Shown: positions 33,364 to 43,598, counted from the first letter of the stretch. The stretch is DNA of 64,000 nt from Methylotenera sp. (GCA_030652995.1 JAUSAG010000036.1:104163-168162), one strand, 5' to 3'. Numbers and translations are program-made. The notes: generated by a model from the letters alone, not told the origin.

Positions 33364-33569
33364 AGAAATCCGATTCTAGTTAACGGCTTCATTTGAAAAT
33401 CCAGGTGACTTTGTTTGCTTTTTTTTATAAGCTAGCCGCAATAGATAGCCTTGTCATTTCTGATTTATTAAATGAATTGATGTTACGGTGAAAAATGCTA
33501 TCACGAATAGTGGTTTTTAGCTAAAATAGAGCGTTAATTGGTTGAATAATTTAGATTTTAGGAGCAGTA

Positions 33570-34181
33570 ATGCAATTTCGTCACCTAGCATGGTTAATGT
33601 CCAGTGTAATATTGGTAGTGTCTGTTGAGGCGCTGGCTGAGGCCCCTTCAACAAGAACAGCAGAGCAGATTGTAAATACCGTATGTGCGGCATGCCACGC
33701 GCCAGATGGTAACAGTGCAATTAGCCTTAATCCTAAATTGGCAGGTCAGCATCCAGAGTATCTTCAAAAACAACTCACTGAGTATAAATCAGGTAAGCGC
33801 GCCAATGCGGTGATGTCTGGCATGGCTGCGGGTTTGAGTGATGAAGAAATGAAAGCGTTGGCTTATTATTTTTCAGCTAAAAAGCTTAATCTAGGCCAAG
33901 CAAAAACTAATGGTGCGGGTTCGCTGGGTGAAAAAATGTATCGTGCTGGTAATGCTGCAAATAACACACCAGCTTGCGCCGCATGTCATGGTCCAACAGG
34001 AGCGGGTTTGCCGATACAATTTCCACGTTTAGGTGGTCAGCATGCTGATTACACGCTGGCTCAGCTAAAGGCTTTCCGTACCGGTGAGCGTGGCAACGCA
34101 CCGATGATGATGGCAATTACGGCAAAAATGACTGATGCTGAAATGGCGGCAGTAGCTGATTACATTGAAGGCTTACGCTAA
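33570..34181 (+). CDS. Cytochrome c4, diheme
   Basis: A signal peptide (residues 1-24) is followed by two similar cytochrome c domains, each with CAACH (CAACHAPDGNS, CAACHGPTGAG) and a distal heme ligand Met (AVMSGMAAGL, APMMMAITAKM). This periplasmic electron carrier delivers electrons from the bc1 complex to terminal oxidases. Downstream resB-ccsB encode the heme-attachment machinery it needs. A strong terminator separates them. Confidence 0.9.
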   Translation: MQFRHLAWLMSSVILVVSVEALAEAPSTRTAEQIVNTVCAACHAPDGNSAISLNPKLAGQHPEYLQKQLTEYKSGKRANAVMSGMAAGLSDEEMKALAYYFSAKKLNLGQAKTNGAGSLGEKMYRAGNAANNTPACAACHGPTGAGLPIQFPRLGGQHADYTLAQLKAFRTGERGNAPMMMAITAKMTDAEMAAVADYIEGLR

Positions 34182-34192
34182 TTCAGTTGGTT

Positions 34193-34226
34193 AAAATAAG
34201 GGTGGCGGAAGCTACCCTTATTTTTT
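34193..34226 (+). terminator. Terminator of cytochrome c4 gene
   Basis: AAAATAAGGGT pairs with ACCCTTATTTT around a 10-nt loop, followed by T's, 12 bp after the stop codon. Confidence 0.85.
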
Positions 34227-34363
34227 GTCCTAACGTTTAGTAAAAGTTAATTTTTCTGATTTTAAATTTAGCTGCATGGCAACTAACCTTAGCCATATCT
34301 AGTCATAAATTACGCAAATAATCATCGTAAGGTTTAATGCCTTAATTTTAAGAGTGCCGTATT

Positions 34364-36328
34364 TTGAATCCAAAACTATCCTTAACTAAAAACCTTTTTG
34401 ACTTGCTAAGTTCAATGCGCTTTGCTGTCAGTTTGTTAAGTGTGCTGGGTGTAGCGTCTATTATTGGCACGGTGCTAAAGCAAAATGAGTCCTATGAAAA
34501 TTACATCATTAAATTCGGCCAATTTTGGTTTGGTTTGTTTGAGCACTTAGGTCTTTATGATGTCTATCATAGTGGCTGGTTTTTAGTTATTTTGCTGTTC
34601 TTGGTGGTGTCCACCAGCTTTTGTATTTATCGTAATGGCCCACATATGATTAAAGAGTGGCGAACTTTTAAAGAGCACGCCACTGAAAAATCGCTTAATG
34701 CATTTGGACACCAAGCTACGTATCAGCTGAATTCAGGTGCGGAAAACGCCAAGCAGCAACTCATACAGTTCTTGCAAGCTAAAGGCTTCAAATACAAGCT
34801 TAAACGACAGGCTGATGGCAGTGAGCTAATTGCCGCCAAAGCCGGTACACACCAACGTTGGGGTTATATTTTTACGCATGTAGCAATGGTCATTATTTTA
34901 CTTGGCGGACTTTTAGATGGTAACTTGCCGTTTAAAGTACAAGAGATTTTGGGGCATAAACGCATAGAGACCTTGGATATTCCAGAATCGCAAGTGCCAG
35001 ACATTAGTCGACTTGATACAAACAATCCATCATTTCGCGGCAATATGACGCTACCGGAAGGCTCGAGTGGTAATGTGGCATTTGTCCGTGTGCGCGACGG
35101 CTACTTGGTGCAAGAACTGCCTTTTAGAGTCGCGTTAAAAGACTTTCGTATCGAACATTACGCTACTGGTCAGCCCAAGTCGTTTGAGAGCGATTTGGTG
35201 ATTATTGACCCGGATTTAAAACAGCCTATTACCAAAACCATTAGCGTCAACCATCCTTGGACTTATAAAGGCATTGCTATTTATCAGTCCGACTTTCAGG
35301 ATGGCGGGACTAAGCTCGATTTTAAAGTGTGGGATCTATTTTCGCCCAACACACAAACTAAGCCATTAGCGGGTGCTATCTTTCAAATAGGCATTTTGGG
35401 TAATGGGGGCGATACACTAAAAGTTGAATATAACGACTTCCGTAAGTTTAATATCATCAATATGTCGCAAGATGGTAAAGGCAAGCCGCACAATGTTGGC
35501 CCTAATATCACGTACAAACTGCGCGACAACAAAGGTCAGGCCATTGAATATGTAACTTATATGCAACCTATGCAAATAGATGGCCGACATTATTTTATTT
35601 CCGGCATGCGTGAAACAGTGTCAGAAGATTTCCGTTATTTACGTATTCCTGTTGATGGTGATTTTGGTATTGATGGGTTTATGAACTTTAGAGCGGTCAT
35701 GCTAGATGCCTCTAAATATCCAGAAATAGCGCGAAGAATAGCGGCTATTTCGCTAGAAGGTAAAAAAGAGCCTGCGCTGAAAAAACAATTTGAAACTAGT
35801 GTGGTGCAATTATTAACAGTTTTTGCGCAGGGCGGTTATAGCCAAATAGCACAAGTGATAGAAAAAAGTGTGCCAGAGAAAGAGCGTGAGGGTGCCGCAG
35901 GCACTTACATTAAAATGCTCAGAGTTGCCGCGTATGAAGCCTACAATATGAGCTTGGCGGCTAACAACAAACCATTGTTACCCAGTGGTGATGACAGCGA
36001 AGCCTTATTGCGTGATAGTTTGAATTCATTTAGTGATATGTTTTTTTACGGCTCACCTTATTACTTACAGCTTGAGCAGTTTGAACATAAAGAAGCCAGT
36101 GGCTTGCAACTCACAAAATCACCCGGTCAAAAATGGGTGTATTTGGGTTCGGTTTTGTTAGTGCTAGGTATTTTTTCCATGATGTATATACGTGAGCGAC
36201 GTATTTGGTTGCTACTCAAACCAGCGAGCAATCAAGTGCTGTTTGCGATGGCGTCCAACCGTAAAAATTTAGATTTTGAACAAGAGTTTAATTTATATCG
36301 CGAACAGCTCAAAAGCTTGCTCGCTTAA
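34364..36328 (+). CDS. resB: Cytochrome c biogenesis protein ResB
   Basis: The 654-residue ResB/Ccs1 protein has three N-terminal membrane helices (near residues 18-36, 66-86 and 166-185), a large periplasmic domain and a C-terminal helix (about 590-612). With CcsB it exports heme and attaches it to apocytochromes c (System II). A TTG start is used: the sequence after it (MNPKLSLTKNLFDLLSSMRF) matches ResB beginnings, while the first ATG is 18 codons further in. Spaced 9 bp from ccsB. Confidence 0.9.
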   Translation: MNPKLSLTKNLFDLLSSMRFAVSLLSVLGVASIIGTVLKQNESYENYIIKFGQFWFGLFEHLGLYDVYHSGWFLVILLFLVVSTSFCIYRNGPHMIKEWRTFKEHATEKSLNAFGHQATYQLNSGAENAKQQLIQFLQAKGFKYKLKRQADGSELIAAKAGTHQRWGYIFTHVAMVIILLGGLLDGNLPFKVQEILGHKRIETLDIPESQVPDISRLDTNNPSFRGNMTLPEGSSGNVAFVRVRDGYLVQELPFRVALKDFRIEHYATGQPKSFESDLVIIDPDLKQPITKTISVNHPWTYKGIAIYQSDFQDGGTKLDFKVWDLFSPNTQTKPLAGAIFQIGILGNGGDTLKVEYNDFRKFNIINMSQDGKGKPHNVGPNITYKLRDNKGQAIEYVTYMQPMQIDGRHYFISGMRETVSEDFRYLRIPVDGDFGIDGFMNFRAVMLDASKYPEIARRIAAISLEGKKEPALKKQFETSVVQLLTVFAQGGYSQIAQVIEKSVPEKEREGAAGTYIKMLRVAAYEAYNMSLAANNKPLLPSGDDSEALLRDSLNSFSDMFFYGSPYYLQLEQFEHKEASGLQLTKSPGQKWVYLGSVLLVLGIFSMMYIRERRIWLLLKPASNQVLFAMASNRKNLDFEQEFNLYREQLKSLLA

Positions 36329-36337
36329 GGAATCGTT

Positions 36338-37483
36338 ATGAATAGCCACTCACTGGATTACCAACAAAAAACATTACTTCAACGCTTAAATTGGCAAGAC
36401 TGGCTGTATGCATTAATTATTATTGCAGGCTCAGTATTTGCCTATATTCAATACGCCCAGTACATGGATATTTACGAGGTTGGATTTTTGTTTGGCGCAG
36501 CGGCCTTATTTAGTTACTTAGGTTGGCAGTGGAAAAGATTAGCTAAGTTAGTGCTAATCGTAGGTGTCGTCAGCCTGTTTTCAATCACTTTGTATCATGG
36601 TGATCAGGCGCGCGCTACACAAGTATTTTTGCTTAAATATCTAGTCTCCAGCCAGTCTGCGGTGATGTGGATGAACGTGCTATTTGTATTGGCGATGGTA
36701 ACTTACTGGTTTGCTTTATTTAAACGCAGTGTGTTTGTCGGTAAGGTGGCTACCGCACTCACTTGGAGCGCGGTGTTATTTGGTTTTGTCGGCTTGATGG
36801 TACGTTGGTATGAGTCTTATTTAATCGCACCAGATGTTGGGCATATTCCAGTCAGTAACTTGTATGAAGTATTTATTCTATTTTGCTTAATTACCGCTTT
36901 GCTGTATTTACATTACGAACAAAAGCTCAATACTAAACAGCTGGGAGGCTTTGTGCTGCTAGTCATCAATGCGGCAGTTGGCTTTATCCTTTGGTACACC
37001 TTTGATCGTCAGGCACATAACATTCAACCTTTAGTGCCGGCACTACAAAGTTATTGGATGAAAATACATGTTCCCGCTAACTTCGTGGGCTATGGTGCTT
37101 TTTCATTAGCGGCCATGGTGGCAAGTGCTTATTTGCTCGCCAGTAAAGGCTTTTTGGCATCACGCCTGCCAAGTTTAGAAGTCATGGATGACTTAATGTA
37201 TAAGTCAATTGCGGTTGGTTTTGCGTTTTTTACCATTGCTACCATTTTGGGCGCAATGTGGGCGGCCGAAGCTTGGGGTGGTTATTGGAGCTGGGATCCA
37301 AAAGAAACATGGGCCCTTATTGTGTGGCTTAACTACGCAGCCTGGCTACATTTACGCATGGTTAAAGGCTTGCGTGGTGCCGTACTTGCTTGGTGGGCGC
37401 TAGTCGGTTTAATGGTGACTACCTTTGCATTTTTAGGCGTGAATATGTTTTTAAGCGGCCTGCATTCTTACGGCACACTTTAA
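36338..37483 (+). CDS. ccsB: Cytochrome c biogenesis protein CcsB/CcsA
   Basis: The 381-residue membrane protein has about eight helices and the heme-handling WWD signature GGYWSWDPKETWALI. Conserved histidines lie near the ends of neighbouring helices. It forms the System II heme-export and ligation complex with ResB. It is followed by a bidirectional terminator and a convergent histidine kinase gene. Confidence 0.93.
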   Translation: MNSHSLDYQQKTLLQRLNWQDWLYALIIIAGSVFAYIQYAQYMDIYEVGFLFGAAALFSYLGWQWKRLAKLVLIVGVVSLFSITLYHGDQARATQVFLLKYLVSSQSAVMWMNVLFVLAMVTYWFALFKRSVFVGKVATALTWSAVLFGFVGLMVRWYESYLIAPDVGHIPVSNLYEVFILFCLITALLYLHYEQKLNTKQLGGFVLLVINAAVGFILWYTFDRQAHNIQPLVPALQSYWMKIHVPANFVGYGAFSLAAMVASAYLLASKGFLASRLPSLEVMDDLMYKSIAVGFAFFTIATILGAMWAAEAWGGYWSWDPKETWALIVWLNYAAWLHLRMVKGLRGAVLAWWALVGLMVTTFAFLGVNMFLSGLHSYGTL

Positions 37484-37515
37484 AATAAAAAGGGGATTAA
37501 ATTCCCCTTTTTATT
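37484..37515. terminator. Bidirectional terminator between ccsB and the kinase gene
   Basis: AAAAAGGGGA pairs with TCCCCTTTTT around a short TTAAAT loop, with A's before and T's after. Confidence 0.85.
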
Positions 37516-37526
37516 TCGAAGCAGTA

Positions 37527-39230
37527 TCAATGCTGAGCAACCATTTCTAGTCTAAATCGTACCTCGCCATCACTATTGTCTATCAGGCTTAATTCATAGC
37601 CGGCATGCTTTGCTTGTTGTGCGGCATGGTACAAGCCAACCCCCAGGCCGTTTTTGGAGGTCACATGTGATTTAAACAAGCGGTCACTGATTTCTGCCGC
37701 TATGGCGGAACCAGTGTCGCAGACCTCTAGGCAAAAATGCTGTGATGGCATGAGTGCCACCGTAATCAGGACGTTGGCTTCAAGTTTTGCTTTTTCTAAC
37801 GCATTCTGTATTAAGTTATCCACCACACTATCAAGCACATCAGGGTCAATGTCAGCTTTTGGCATCGTAGCAGGTGCTTCAAACTGTATTTGATAATGTG
37901 TATTCAGTTGCTTAAAGCTTTTCCACCACACGCCTACTTTAGCCTGTATTTTTTTATCAATACTAGGCATTTCAAGTTTGGTGAGTGTGCTGGCTAAGCG
38001 CTGGCTTAAGCGCGGTAATTGCTTTTTAATGAGTTCAATTAGCCTTGCGTCGTCACTTGCATGACTGCTTTGCTCAACAGCGGCAGATAATGTGCCGAGT
38101 GATTGCAGTATGTTTTTAATATCATGCGTTAATCGAGAGCCGGTTTCATATAAAGTCTGCATGTAAGTATTTTGGCTAATAGTCTCCTCGCGTAGCTTGG
38201 CTTCATAAAATTCGCCAAGTATTTGGGTTAGAAGTTGCACATGCAGATACATGGCGGGGGTAAATTGCCAGCGCGAGTAAAGCGTTAAATGTAGTTGTTG
38301 AAAGCTAAACGTAGAAATAAAAGAGGTTGTTTCCCCTACCTGTTGCGATTGATTGCCTACTTGCCACACTACACCGCTTACCCAGTTGAGTGAGTCTAGT
38401 TCGCGCATTGCTGCCTGTAAAAAGGCATCGGCAGAGGGTTCATCCTCAGCATACATTGCAATTTTTCTAATCCATTGCTCAAAAGGCAGGCCAATACTTA
38501 ATAAGTAGCGTGACATGAGTAGTTCTAAACCAGAAAATGTTGCGCTTGGGTTCCATAGCCAGCTTAGCGCAACTAAAGTAGCTGCTAAGCCTAATACTGC
38601 AAAAATCAATAACTTAATGTAGTTAATTTGCCAGATTGTCCCAATAGCAAAGCTACCTAATATGACAATTAAAGTCAGTAGGAAGATCAAGAGTGTATAA
38701 AAAAAGTCAATGTTGGTGGTATAGCTGGCAGGCTTGTTTTTTGCGGCTAAAAATAAAATAGTAAGCGGTAAGAAAGGCAAGAAGTAAACGAGTAAAAACT
38801 CAGCCGCTGCAAGCTCATTGTTGGAGCCTAGTAATTTTGGCACTACCCACAATAGCAGAATGGCTAGTAAGTAAGTTGCAGCTAAAATATTTGGTAACCT
38901 GGAGCGAGTAGGGTCGCTTGAGAAAACACGCCCACCAATGAGTGCAAATAAGCCTGCAATCCAAAAAGCGGTTATCCACCAGTTCATATAAAACATGGAC
39001 AAATAGGCGCCGATGATAATCACTGCGGTGACTTGCCATGATAGTTTCGCGTTTTGGCGCAACACCGGTTGCCACAGTAAAAAGAAGCCGTAATGGCACA
39101 AAAGTAACGCACTATAAAGCTGGGTAGCCTCCCCCCACACGAGTAGCGCATGTAATGATAAAATCATCAATGCCATCAGTCGGTCGGTATCATCGAGAGC
39201 TAATCGGTAAAATTTATATAATGGCTGCAT
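37527..39230 (-). CDS. Membrane-bound sensor histidine kinase
   Basis: The 567-residue protein has about eight helices in residues 15-228, a linker or GAF-like region (about 255-345), a phospho-acceptor motif LTHDIKNILQSL (His 369), and an HATPase_c domain with VDNLIQNALEKA, EVCDTGSAI and GLGVGLY. The layout is that of PrsK-type kinases tied to PEP-CTERM/exosortase systems. No response regulator or exosortase gene lies nearby, so partner and signal are unknown. A G2 box reading GLGVGLY supports ATP binding. Confidence 0.82.
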   Translation of the reverse strand: MQPLYKFYRLALDDTDRLMALMILSLHALLVWGEATQLYSALLLCHYGFFLLWQPVLRQNAKLSWQVTAVIIIGAYLSMFYMNWWITAFWIAGLFALIGGRVFSSDPTRSRLPNILAATYLLAILLLWVVPKLLGSNNELAAAEFLLVYFLPFLPLTILFLAAKNKPASYTTNIDFFYTLLIFLLTLIVILGSFAIGTIWQINYIKLLIFAVLGLAATLVALSWLWNPSATFSGLELLMSRYLLSIGLPFEQWIRKIAMYAEDEPSADAFLQAAMRELDSLNWVSGVVWQVGNQSQQVGETTSFISTFSFQQLHLTLYSRWQFTPAMYLHVQLLTQILGEFYEAKLREETISQNTYMQTLYETGSRLTHDIKNILQSLGTLSAAVEQSSHASDDARLIELIKKQLPRLSQRLASTLTKLEMPSIDKKIQAKVGVWWKSFKQLNTHYQIQFEAPATMPKADIDPDVLDSVVDNLIQNALEKAKLEANVLITVALMPSQHFCLEVCDTGSAIAAEISDRLFKSHVTSKNGLGVGLYHAAQQAKHAGYELSLIDNSDGEVRFRLEMVAQH

Positions 39231-39517
39231 AGCACCTGTACTCGTGAATTATTTAGCGTTGTTTAATACGTTATTGTATGCGCAAGATGCAAATTTAATA
39301 AAATTTATATCGCACCAAGTGTTGGGGTTTGAACATAAGTGTCAACTTATCGACATTGAAATGGACGATTTTTAGCAATTTCTCATAGAATATTGATGAA
39401 GTCGTGGTAAATTGCTGGAAATTGCAATTGGTATAAAATTTGCATGCTAATAGCTAATATTGACGCGCGCATCAATCTAAATGCGCTTATTGGAAAAACC
39501 AAAGTTCGGGGATTTAA

Positions 39518-40180
39518 ATGAAAAAAACACAAACAGGCTTTACGTTAATTGAGTTGGCAATCGTGCTTGTGATTATCGGATTGCTGCTTGGTGGCGTATT
39601 GAAAGGTCAGGAGCTGATTAATAGTGCTAAAGTTAAAAACATGGCGACGGACTTTAAAAATATCCAGGTCTATATTTACGGGTATCAGGATAAATTTAGA
39701 GCGCTGCCAGGTGATGACAGATTGGCAAGTACTCATGTAACTGGCGGCACTAATGCAACCACAGGAGGCGCTCTTGGTAATGGGGTAATAGAGGGTGCAT
39801 ACAATAGCGTAACAGTAACTGACGAAGCCGCTCTTTTTTGGCAGCATGTAAGATTAGCAGGGCTTGCTGCAGGTCCAACGAGTACGGGAGACGCTAATTA
39901 TTTCCCTACTAATGCGGACGGTGGCAGGATAGGTGTTTCAAGTGTTGCTGGTAATACTGCGATTGAAGTACTTCCAACGGTTGGGGGTATATCGGGCGCA
40001 TTCATTATTTGTTCTGAGGGTGTTTTGGGTAAGTTTGCAAAACAGCTCGATACAGCATTAGACGATGGAAATACTCAGACTGGTTCGGTGCGTGTTGTAA
40101 CGGCAGGCGCGAAAACTATAGGTCTTACTAATGTCCAGACGTTGGATTCTAATCCTTATGTTGTTTGTATGGCGTTCTAA
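39518..40180 (+). CDS. Type IV pilin-like protein
   Basis: The 220-residue protein has a short leader MKKTQTG, cleavage G-F, Glu at +5 (FTLIELAIVLVIIGLLLGG) and a hydrophobic helix. The globular part contains the KNIQVYIYGYQDKFRALPGDD segment seen in pilins of the prepilin-type family, and cysteines near the end (FIICSEG, YVVCMAF) that may form a disulfide. It stands alone with its own terminator. It resembles the island pseudopilin at 17864-18526 (both have Y..LPGD) but is host-located. Confidence 0.82.
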   Translation: MKKTQTGFTLIELAIVLVIIGLLLGGVLKGQELINSAKVKNMATDFKNIQVYIYGYQDKFRALPGDDRLASTHVTGGTNATTGGALGNGVIEGAYNSVTVTDEAALFWQHVRLAGLAAGPTSTGDANYFPTNADGGRIGVSSVAGNTAIEVLPTVGGISGAFIICSEGVLGKFAKQLDTALDDGNTQTGSVRVVTAGAKTIGLTNVQTLDSNPYVVCMAF

Positions 40181-40218
40181 AAGGGCGAAATATTTAGAGT
40201 GAGGAAGTTTTTTCGAAT

Positions 40219-40243
40219 AAAAGGCCCGCTAGTCGGGCTTTTT
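40219..40243 (+). terminator. Terminator of the pilin-like gene
   Basis: GCCCG and CGGGC pair around CTAGT, extended by A's and five T's. Confidence 0.75.
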
Positions 40244-40369
40244 AGATGTCTGCAATATCATATGCTTGATGATAGAGCAAACTAAATTGCGATTTATTTA
40301 CAGCTTGCATAGCAGTCAAATTGTTTTAAAATGGTGCCTCAATAAAAGTAATAAAATATACCCCAACAC

Positions 40370-41173
40370 ATGACCTCTAATATCGTAGAAATTGACAACC
40401 TTTCCTTTGGTTACAAAGGCCGCTTGTTGCATAAAGGCATCAATATGGCGTTCCCACGTGGGAAAGTGGTAGCGATTATGGGCGGTAGCGGTAGCGGTAA
40501 AACCACTTTGTTGCGTTTAATCGGCGGGCAAATCAAACCCGCTCAGGGTAAAGTGCGTGTAGATGGCAAGGTGGTACACGAGCAAGACCGTGATGGTATC
40601 TATCAATTGCGCCGTAAAATGGGCATGTTGTTTCAGCACGGTGCGTTGTTTACCGATTTAAGTACGTTTGACAATGTTGCTTTTCCTATGCGTGAGTTGA
40701 CAGACTTGCCTGAATCCATGATTAGAGATTTAGTGTTAATGAAGTTGAATGCAGTTGGCTTACGCGGCGCGCATATGCTCATGCCTACCGAGCTTTCAGG
40801 CGGCATGGCGCGGCGTGTTGCTTTGGCGCGCGCTATTGCGCTAGACCCGTGCATTGTTATGTACGACGAGCCTTTTGCCGGCTTGGACCCTATTTCAATG
40901 GGCGTGATCTGCGGCTTAATTCGTAGTTTAAATGATGCCCTGGGTGCCACTTCAATTATTGTTTCGCATGATGTAAAAGAGACATTTATAATTGCAGATT
41001 ATGTTTATTTTGTGGCAGATGGCGTGGTCGCTGCCGAGGGTACACCGCATGACTTAATGCAATCTACCTTGCCATTTGTGCATCAGTTTGTACACGGTGA
41101 AAAAGATGGCCCAGTGCCTTTTCACTATCCGGCAGGCAATTATCAATCTGAGCTGTTAAATCAACAGTTATAA
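40370..41173 (+). CDS. mlaF: Phospholipid ABC transporter ATP-binding protein MlaF
   Basis: The 267-residue ATPase has Walker A GGSGSGKTT, signature LSGGMARRVALARA and Walker B CIVMYDEPFAGLDP. It powers the MlaFEDB complex that moves phospholipids between the membranes and keeps the outer leaflet free of them. It is the first gene of mlaFEDCB. Confidence 0.94.
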   Translation: MTSNIVEIDNLSFGYKGRLLHKGINMAFPRGKVVAIMGGSGSGKTTLLRLIGGQIKPAQGKVRVDGKVVHEQDRDGIYQLRRKMGMLFQHGALFTDLSTFDNVAFPMRELTDLPESMIRDLVLMKLNAVGLRGAHMLMPTELSGGMARRVALARAIALDPCIVMYDEPFAGLDPISMGVICGLIRSLNDALGATSIIVSHDVKETFIIADYVYFVADGVVAAEGTPHDLMQSTLPFVHQFVHGEKDGPVPFHYPAGNYQSELLNQQL

Positions 41174-41199
41174 TCAACAGTTAAACGAATTTAAAGCGA

Positions 41200-42006
41200 A
41201 TGATAAAATCAAACCTAATTATCAGTATTGCGCACTTCCTCAGAGGTATTGGGCATCGGATGATCTCGCGTGTATGGCGTTTGGGTGCAGGTACGCGACT
41301 TTTTTTATTAACGATAATGTACTCAGGCGAGAGTTTTAGGCGCTTTCATCTGACCTTGCGTGAAATTTACTTTACAGGCGTGATGTCGCTATTGATTATT
41401 ATCGTTTCGGCTTTTTTTGTCGGCATGGTATTAGCGTTGCAAGGCTATAACACTTTGCAGAAATATGGCTCATCTGAAGCTATCGGCGTGCTGGTGGCGC
41501 TTTCATTGGTGCGAGAATTAGGGCCTGTTGTTACAGCGTTGCTATTTGCGGGGCGTGCAGGCACTGCAATTACTGCTGAAATTGGCTTAATGAAAACAAC
41601 CGAGCAATTGTCCGCCATGGAGATGATGGCAGTAAACCCGATTGCACGCGTGGTCGCGCCTCGTTTTTGGGCTGGCGTGATATCCATGCCGATATTAGCG
41701 GCGTTATTCTCGATGGTTGGTGTATTAGGCGGCTATTTAGTAGCAGTGCCGTTAATCGGTGTTGATAGCGGCGCGTTTTGGTCACAAATGCAGGCCAATG
41801 TTGATGTGAGAGCCGATATTGTTAATGGTGTGATTAAAAGCGTGGTGTTTGCTGTGGCGTGTACCATGATTGCTCTATTTGAGGGGTTTGACGCGCCACC
41901 AACCGCAGAGGGCGTGAGTCACGCCACTACGCGCACGGTGGTCATTTCTTCACTCACGGTGTTAGGTTTAGATTTTGTTTTAACATCTTTTATGATGGTT
42001 GTATAA
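41200..42006 (+). CDS. mlaE: Phospholipid ABC transporter permease MlaE
   Basis: The 268-residue MlaE/YrbE permease has about five to six helices and the conserved cores ALSLVRELGPVVTALLFAGR and TAEIGLMKTTEQLSAM. It begins 26 bp after mlaF. It is the membrane core of the phospholipid transporter. Confidence 0.94.
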   Translation: MIKSNLIISIAHFLRGIGHRMISRVWRLGAGTRLFLLTIMYSGESFRRFHLTLREIYFTGVMSLLIIIVSAFFVGMVLALQGYNTLQKYGSSEAIGVLVALSLVRELGPVVTALLFAGRAGTAITAEIGLMKTTEQLSAMEMMAVNPIARVVAPRFWAGVISMPILAALFSMVGVLGGYLVAVPLIGVDSGAFWSQMQANVDVRADIVNGVIKSVVFAVACTMIALFEGFDAPPTAEGVSHATTRTVVISSLTVLGLDFVLTSFMMVV

Positions 42007-42075
42007 CTGTAGTTTTAATTTACAGGGTTTCAAGCGACGCTTAAGAATACGAATACGAATGCGAAGGGATATTGA

Positions 42076-42573
42076 ATGGAAAGAACAAAAATAGATTTGT
42101 GGGTAGGCATTTTTGTCGCGCTTGGCGTGGCCGCGTTATTGGGGCTTGCTATGAAAGTCGGAAATTTAACCTCTAACAATCTTGGTAAAACCTATAGTGT
42201 TAGCGCAGCTTTTGAGAACGTGGGCGGCTTAAAGCCGAATGCGCCAGTTAAAAGTGCGGGTGTTGTGGTTGGACGCGTGGCTGATATTAAATTTGATAGT
42301 AAAACTTATGAAGCGATTGTGAATATCAACATTGATCAGCGCTACGCTTTTCCTAAAGACACTTTTGCAAACATTTACACCGCAGGCTTGTTAGGTGAGC
42401 AATATGTAGGGCTTGAAGCAGGTGGTGAAGATGATTCATTGAAAAATGGTGATAAAATCACGCAGACGCAAGGTGCTGTTGTACTAGAGAAAATGATCAG
42501 TAAGTTCTTGTTTAGTAAGGCATCAGAGTCGGAATCTAATAGTGAGCCTGCCGCCGCAACGCCAGAAAACTAA
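42076..42573 (+). CDS. mlaD: MCE-domain protein MlaD
   Basis: The 165-residue protein has one N-terminal membrane anchor (residues 8-27) and one MCE domain (about 38-115: FENVGGLKPNAPVKSAGVVVG). MlaD forms a hexameric ring in the periplasm that channels phospholipid from MlaE to MlaC. The acidic serine-rich tail is variable in the family. A ribosome-binding site GAAGGG lies before the start. Confidence 0.93.
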   Translation: MERTKIDLWVGIFVALGVAALLGLAMKVGNLTSNNLGKTYSVSAAFENVGGLKPNAPVKSAGVVVGRVADIKFDSKTYEAIVNINIDQRYAFPKDTFANIYTAGLLGEQYVGLEAGGEDDSLKNGDKITQTQGAVVLEKMISKFLFSKASESESNSEPAAATPEN

Positions 42574-42595
42574 AACCTGCCTGCAACTAAATTGT

Positions 42596-42621
42596 CACCA
42601 ATTGCGTCAACTAAATTGGTG
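42596..42621. repeat. Hairpin in the mlaD-mlaC gap
   Basis: CACCAATT and AATTGGTG form an 8-bp stem with a 10-nt loop inside the mla operon, next to a repeated CAACTAAATTG. No T-run follows, so it may be an mRNA processing or stabilising structure. Confidence 0.45.
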
Positions 42622-42687
42622 GCGTACCGTTTTAAATGTTGTCGTGACATAAGTTAGCAGTTCTGTAACTATTTATCAGAGAGATCA

Positions 42688-43308
42688 ATGAAAAAATTTA
42701 TAAAATACATAGCAAATGCGGCGTTAGCTACATGTTTATTTGCAGGTGCAGGGCTAGCAAATGCTGAGCTCTCTGCAGACGAGCTTGTTAAGCAAACCGC
42801 TGAGGAAGTTTTAACCATTGTTAAGAATGACAAGGACATTCAAGCGGGTAGTCAGCAAAAGATTTATGCCTTAGCTGAGGAAAAAATCCTGCCAAACTTT
42901 GATTTTGACCGTGTAAGCCGTATGGTGTTAGGTAAAAATTGGAGAACAGCAACGCCTGAACAGCAAGCCAGCTTTCAAAAAGAGTTTCGCAGCCTTTTGT
43001 TGCGTACTTACGCCAGTGCATTAGGTAAGTATAAAGATCAAGTGATTGAATATAAGCCTATGCGCGCCGAGCCAGGTGCGAAAAATGTGAGTGTGAAAAC
43101 GCAAATTTTGCAACCGGGTGGCCAACCAATTGCTGTAGATTATAGCTTGGTTAAAGTAGAAAATGGCTGGAAAGTTTATGATATTGTGATTGAAGGCGTG
43201 AGTTTGGTAACAAACTACCGTAGCCAGTTTAGTAATGAAATACGTCAAAATGGCATTGATAGCTTGAATAAAAAACTGGCAGAGAAAAATAAAGCAGCTG
43301 GCGCATAA
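42688..43308 (+). CDS. mlaC: Periplasmic phospholipid-binding protein MlaC
   Basis: The 206-residue protein has a signal peptide (residues 1-26, ending GLANAE) and the Ttg2D/MlaC fold, with FDFDRVSRMVLGKNWRTATPEQ and DIVIEGVSLVTNYRSQF. It ferries phospholipids between the outer-membrane MlaA complex and MlaD. Its stop codon overlaps the start of mlaB. Confidence 0.93.
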   Translation: MKKFIKYIANAALATCLFAGAGLANAELSADELVKQTAEEVLTIVKNDKDIQAGSQQKIYALAEEKILPNFDFDRVSRMVLGKNWRTATPEQQASFQKEFRSLLLRTYASALGKYKDQVIEYKPMRAEPGAKNVSVKTQILQPGGQPIAVDYSLVKVENGWKVYDIVIEGVSLVTNYRSQFSNEIRQNGIDSLNKKLAEKNKAAGA

Positions 43309-43598
43309 TGACTATTAGCGTTAAAGAAAATCAATGGCATATTACAGGCGACATCCTGATGGATAACGCCAATGCTGTGTTGCAAGAAAGTAACACACTG
43401 GCGTTTGTTGATAACATGAAAATTGATTTTTCTGAAATTGGTGACGTTGACACTGCGGCTTTAAGTTTAATGCTGGAGTGGCAACGCCGTGCTGTTTCAT
43501 CTGGCAATGAAATACATTTTAGCCACCTGCCTGAAGGCCTTGTTAGTTTAGCAGAGCTTTATGGCGTGACTGATTTCATTTCATGTGGTGACAGCTAA
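43308..43598 (+). CDS. mlaB: STAS-domain protein MlaB
   Basis: The 96-residue STAS-domain protein contains the turn IDFSEIGDVDTAALSLMLEW, with the Thr of the STAS core. MlaB binds MlaF and stabilises the ATPase. The ATG overlaps the mlaC stop by one base, so translation is coupled. The next 217 bp hold no recognisable gene or signal. Confidence 0.85.
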   Translation: MTISVKENQWHITGDILMDNANAVLQESNTLAFVDNMKIDFSEIGDVDTAALSLMLEWQRRAVSSGNEIHFSHLPEGLVSLAELYGVTDFISCGDS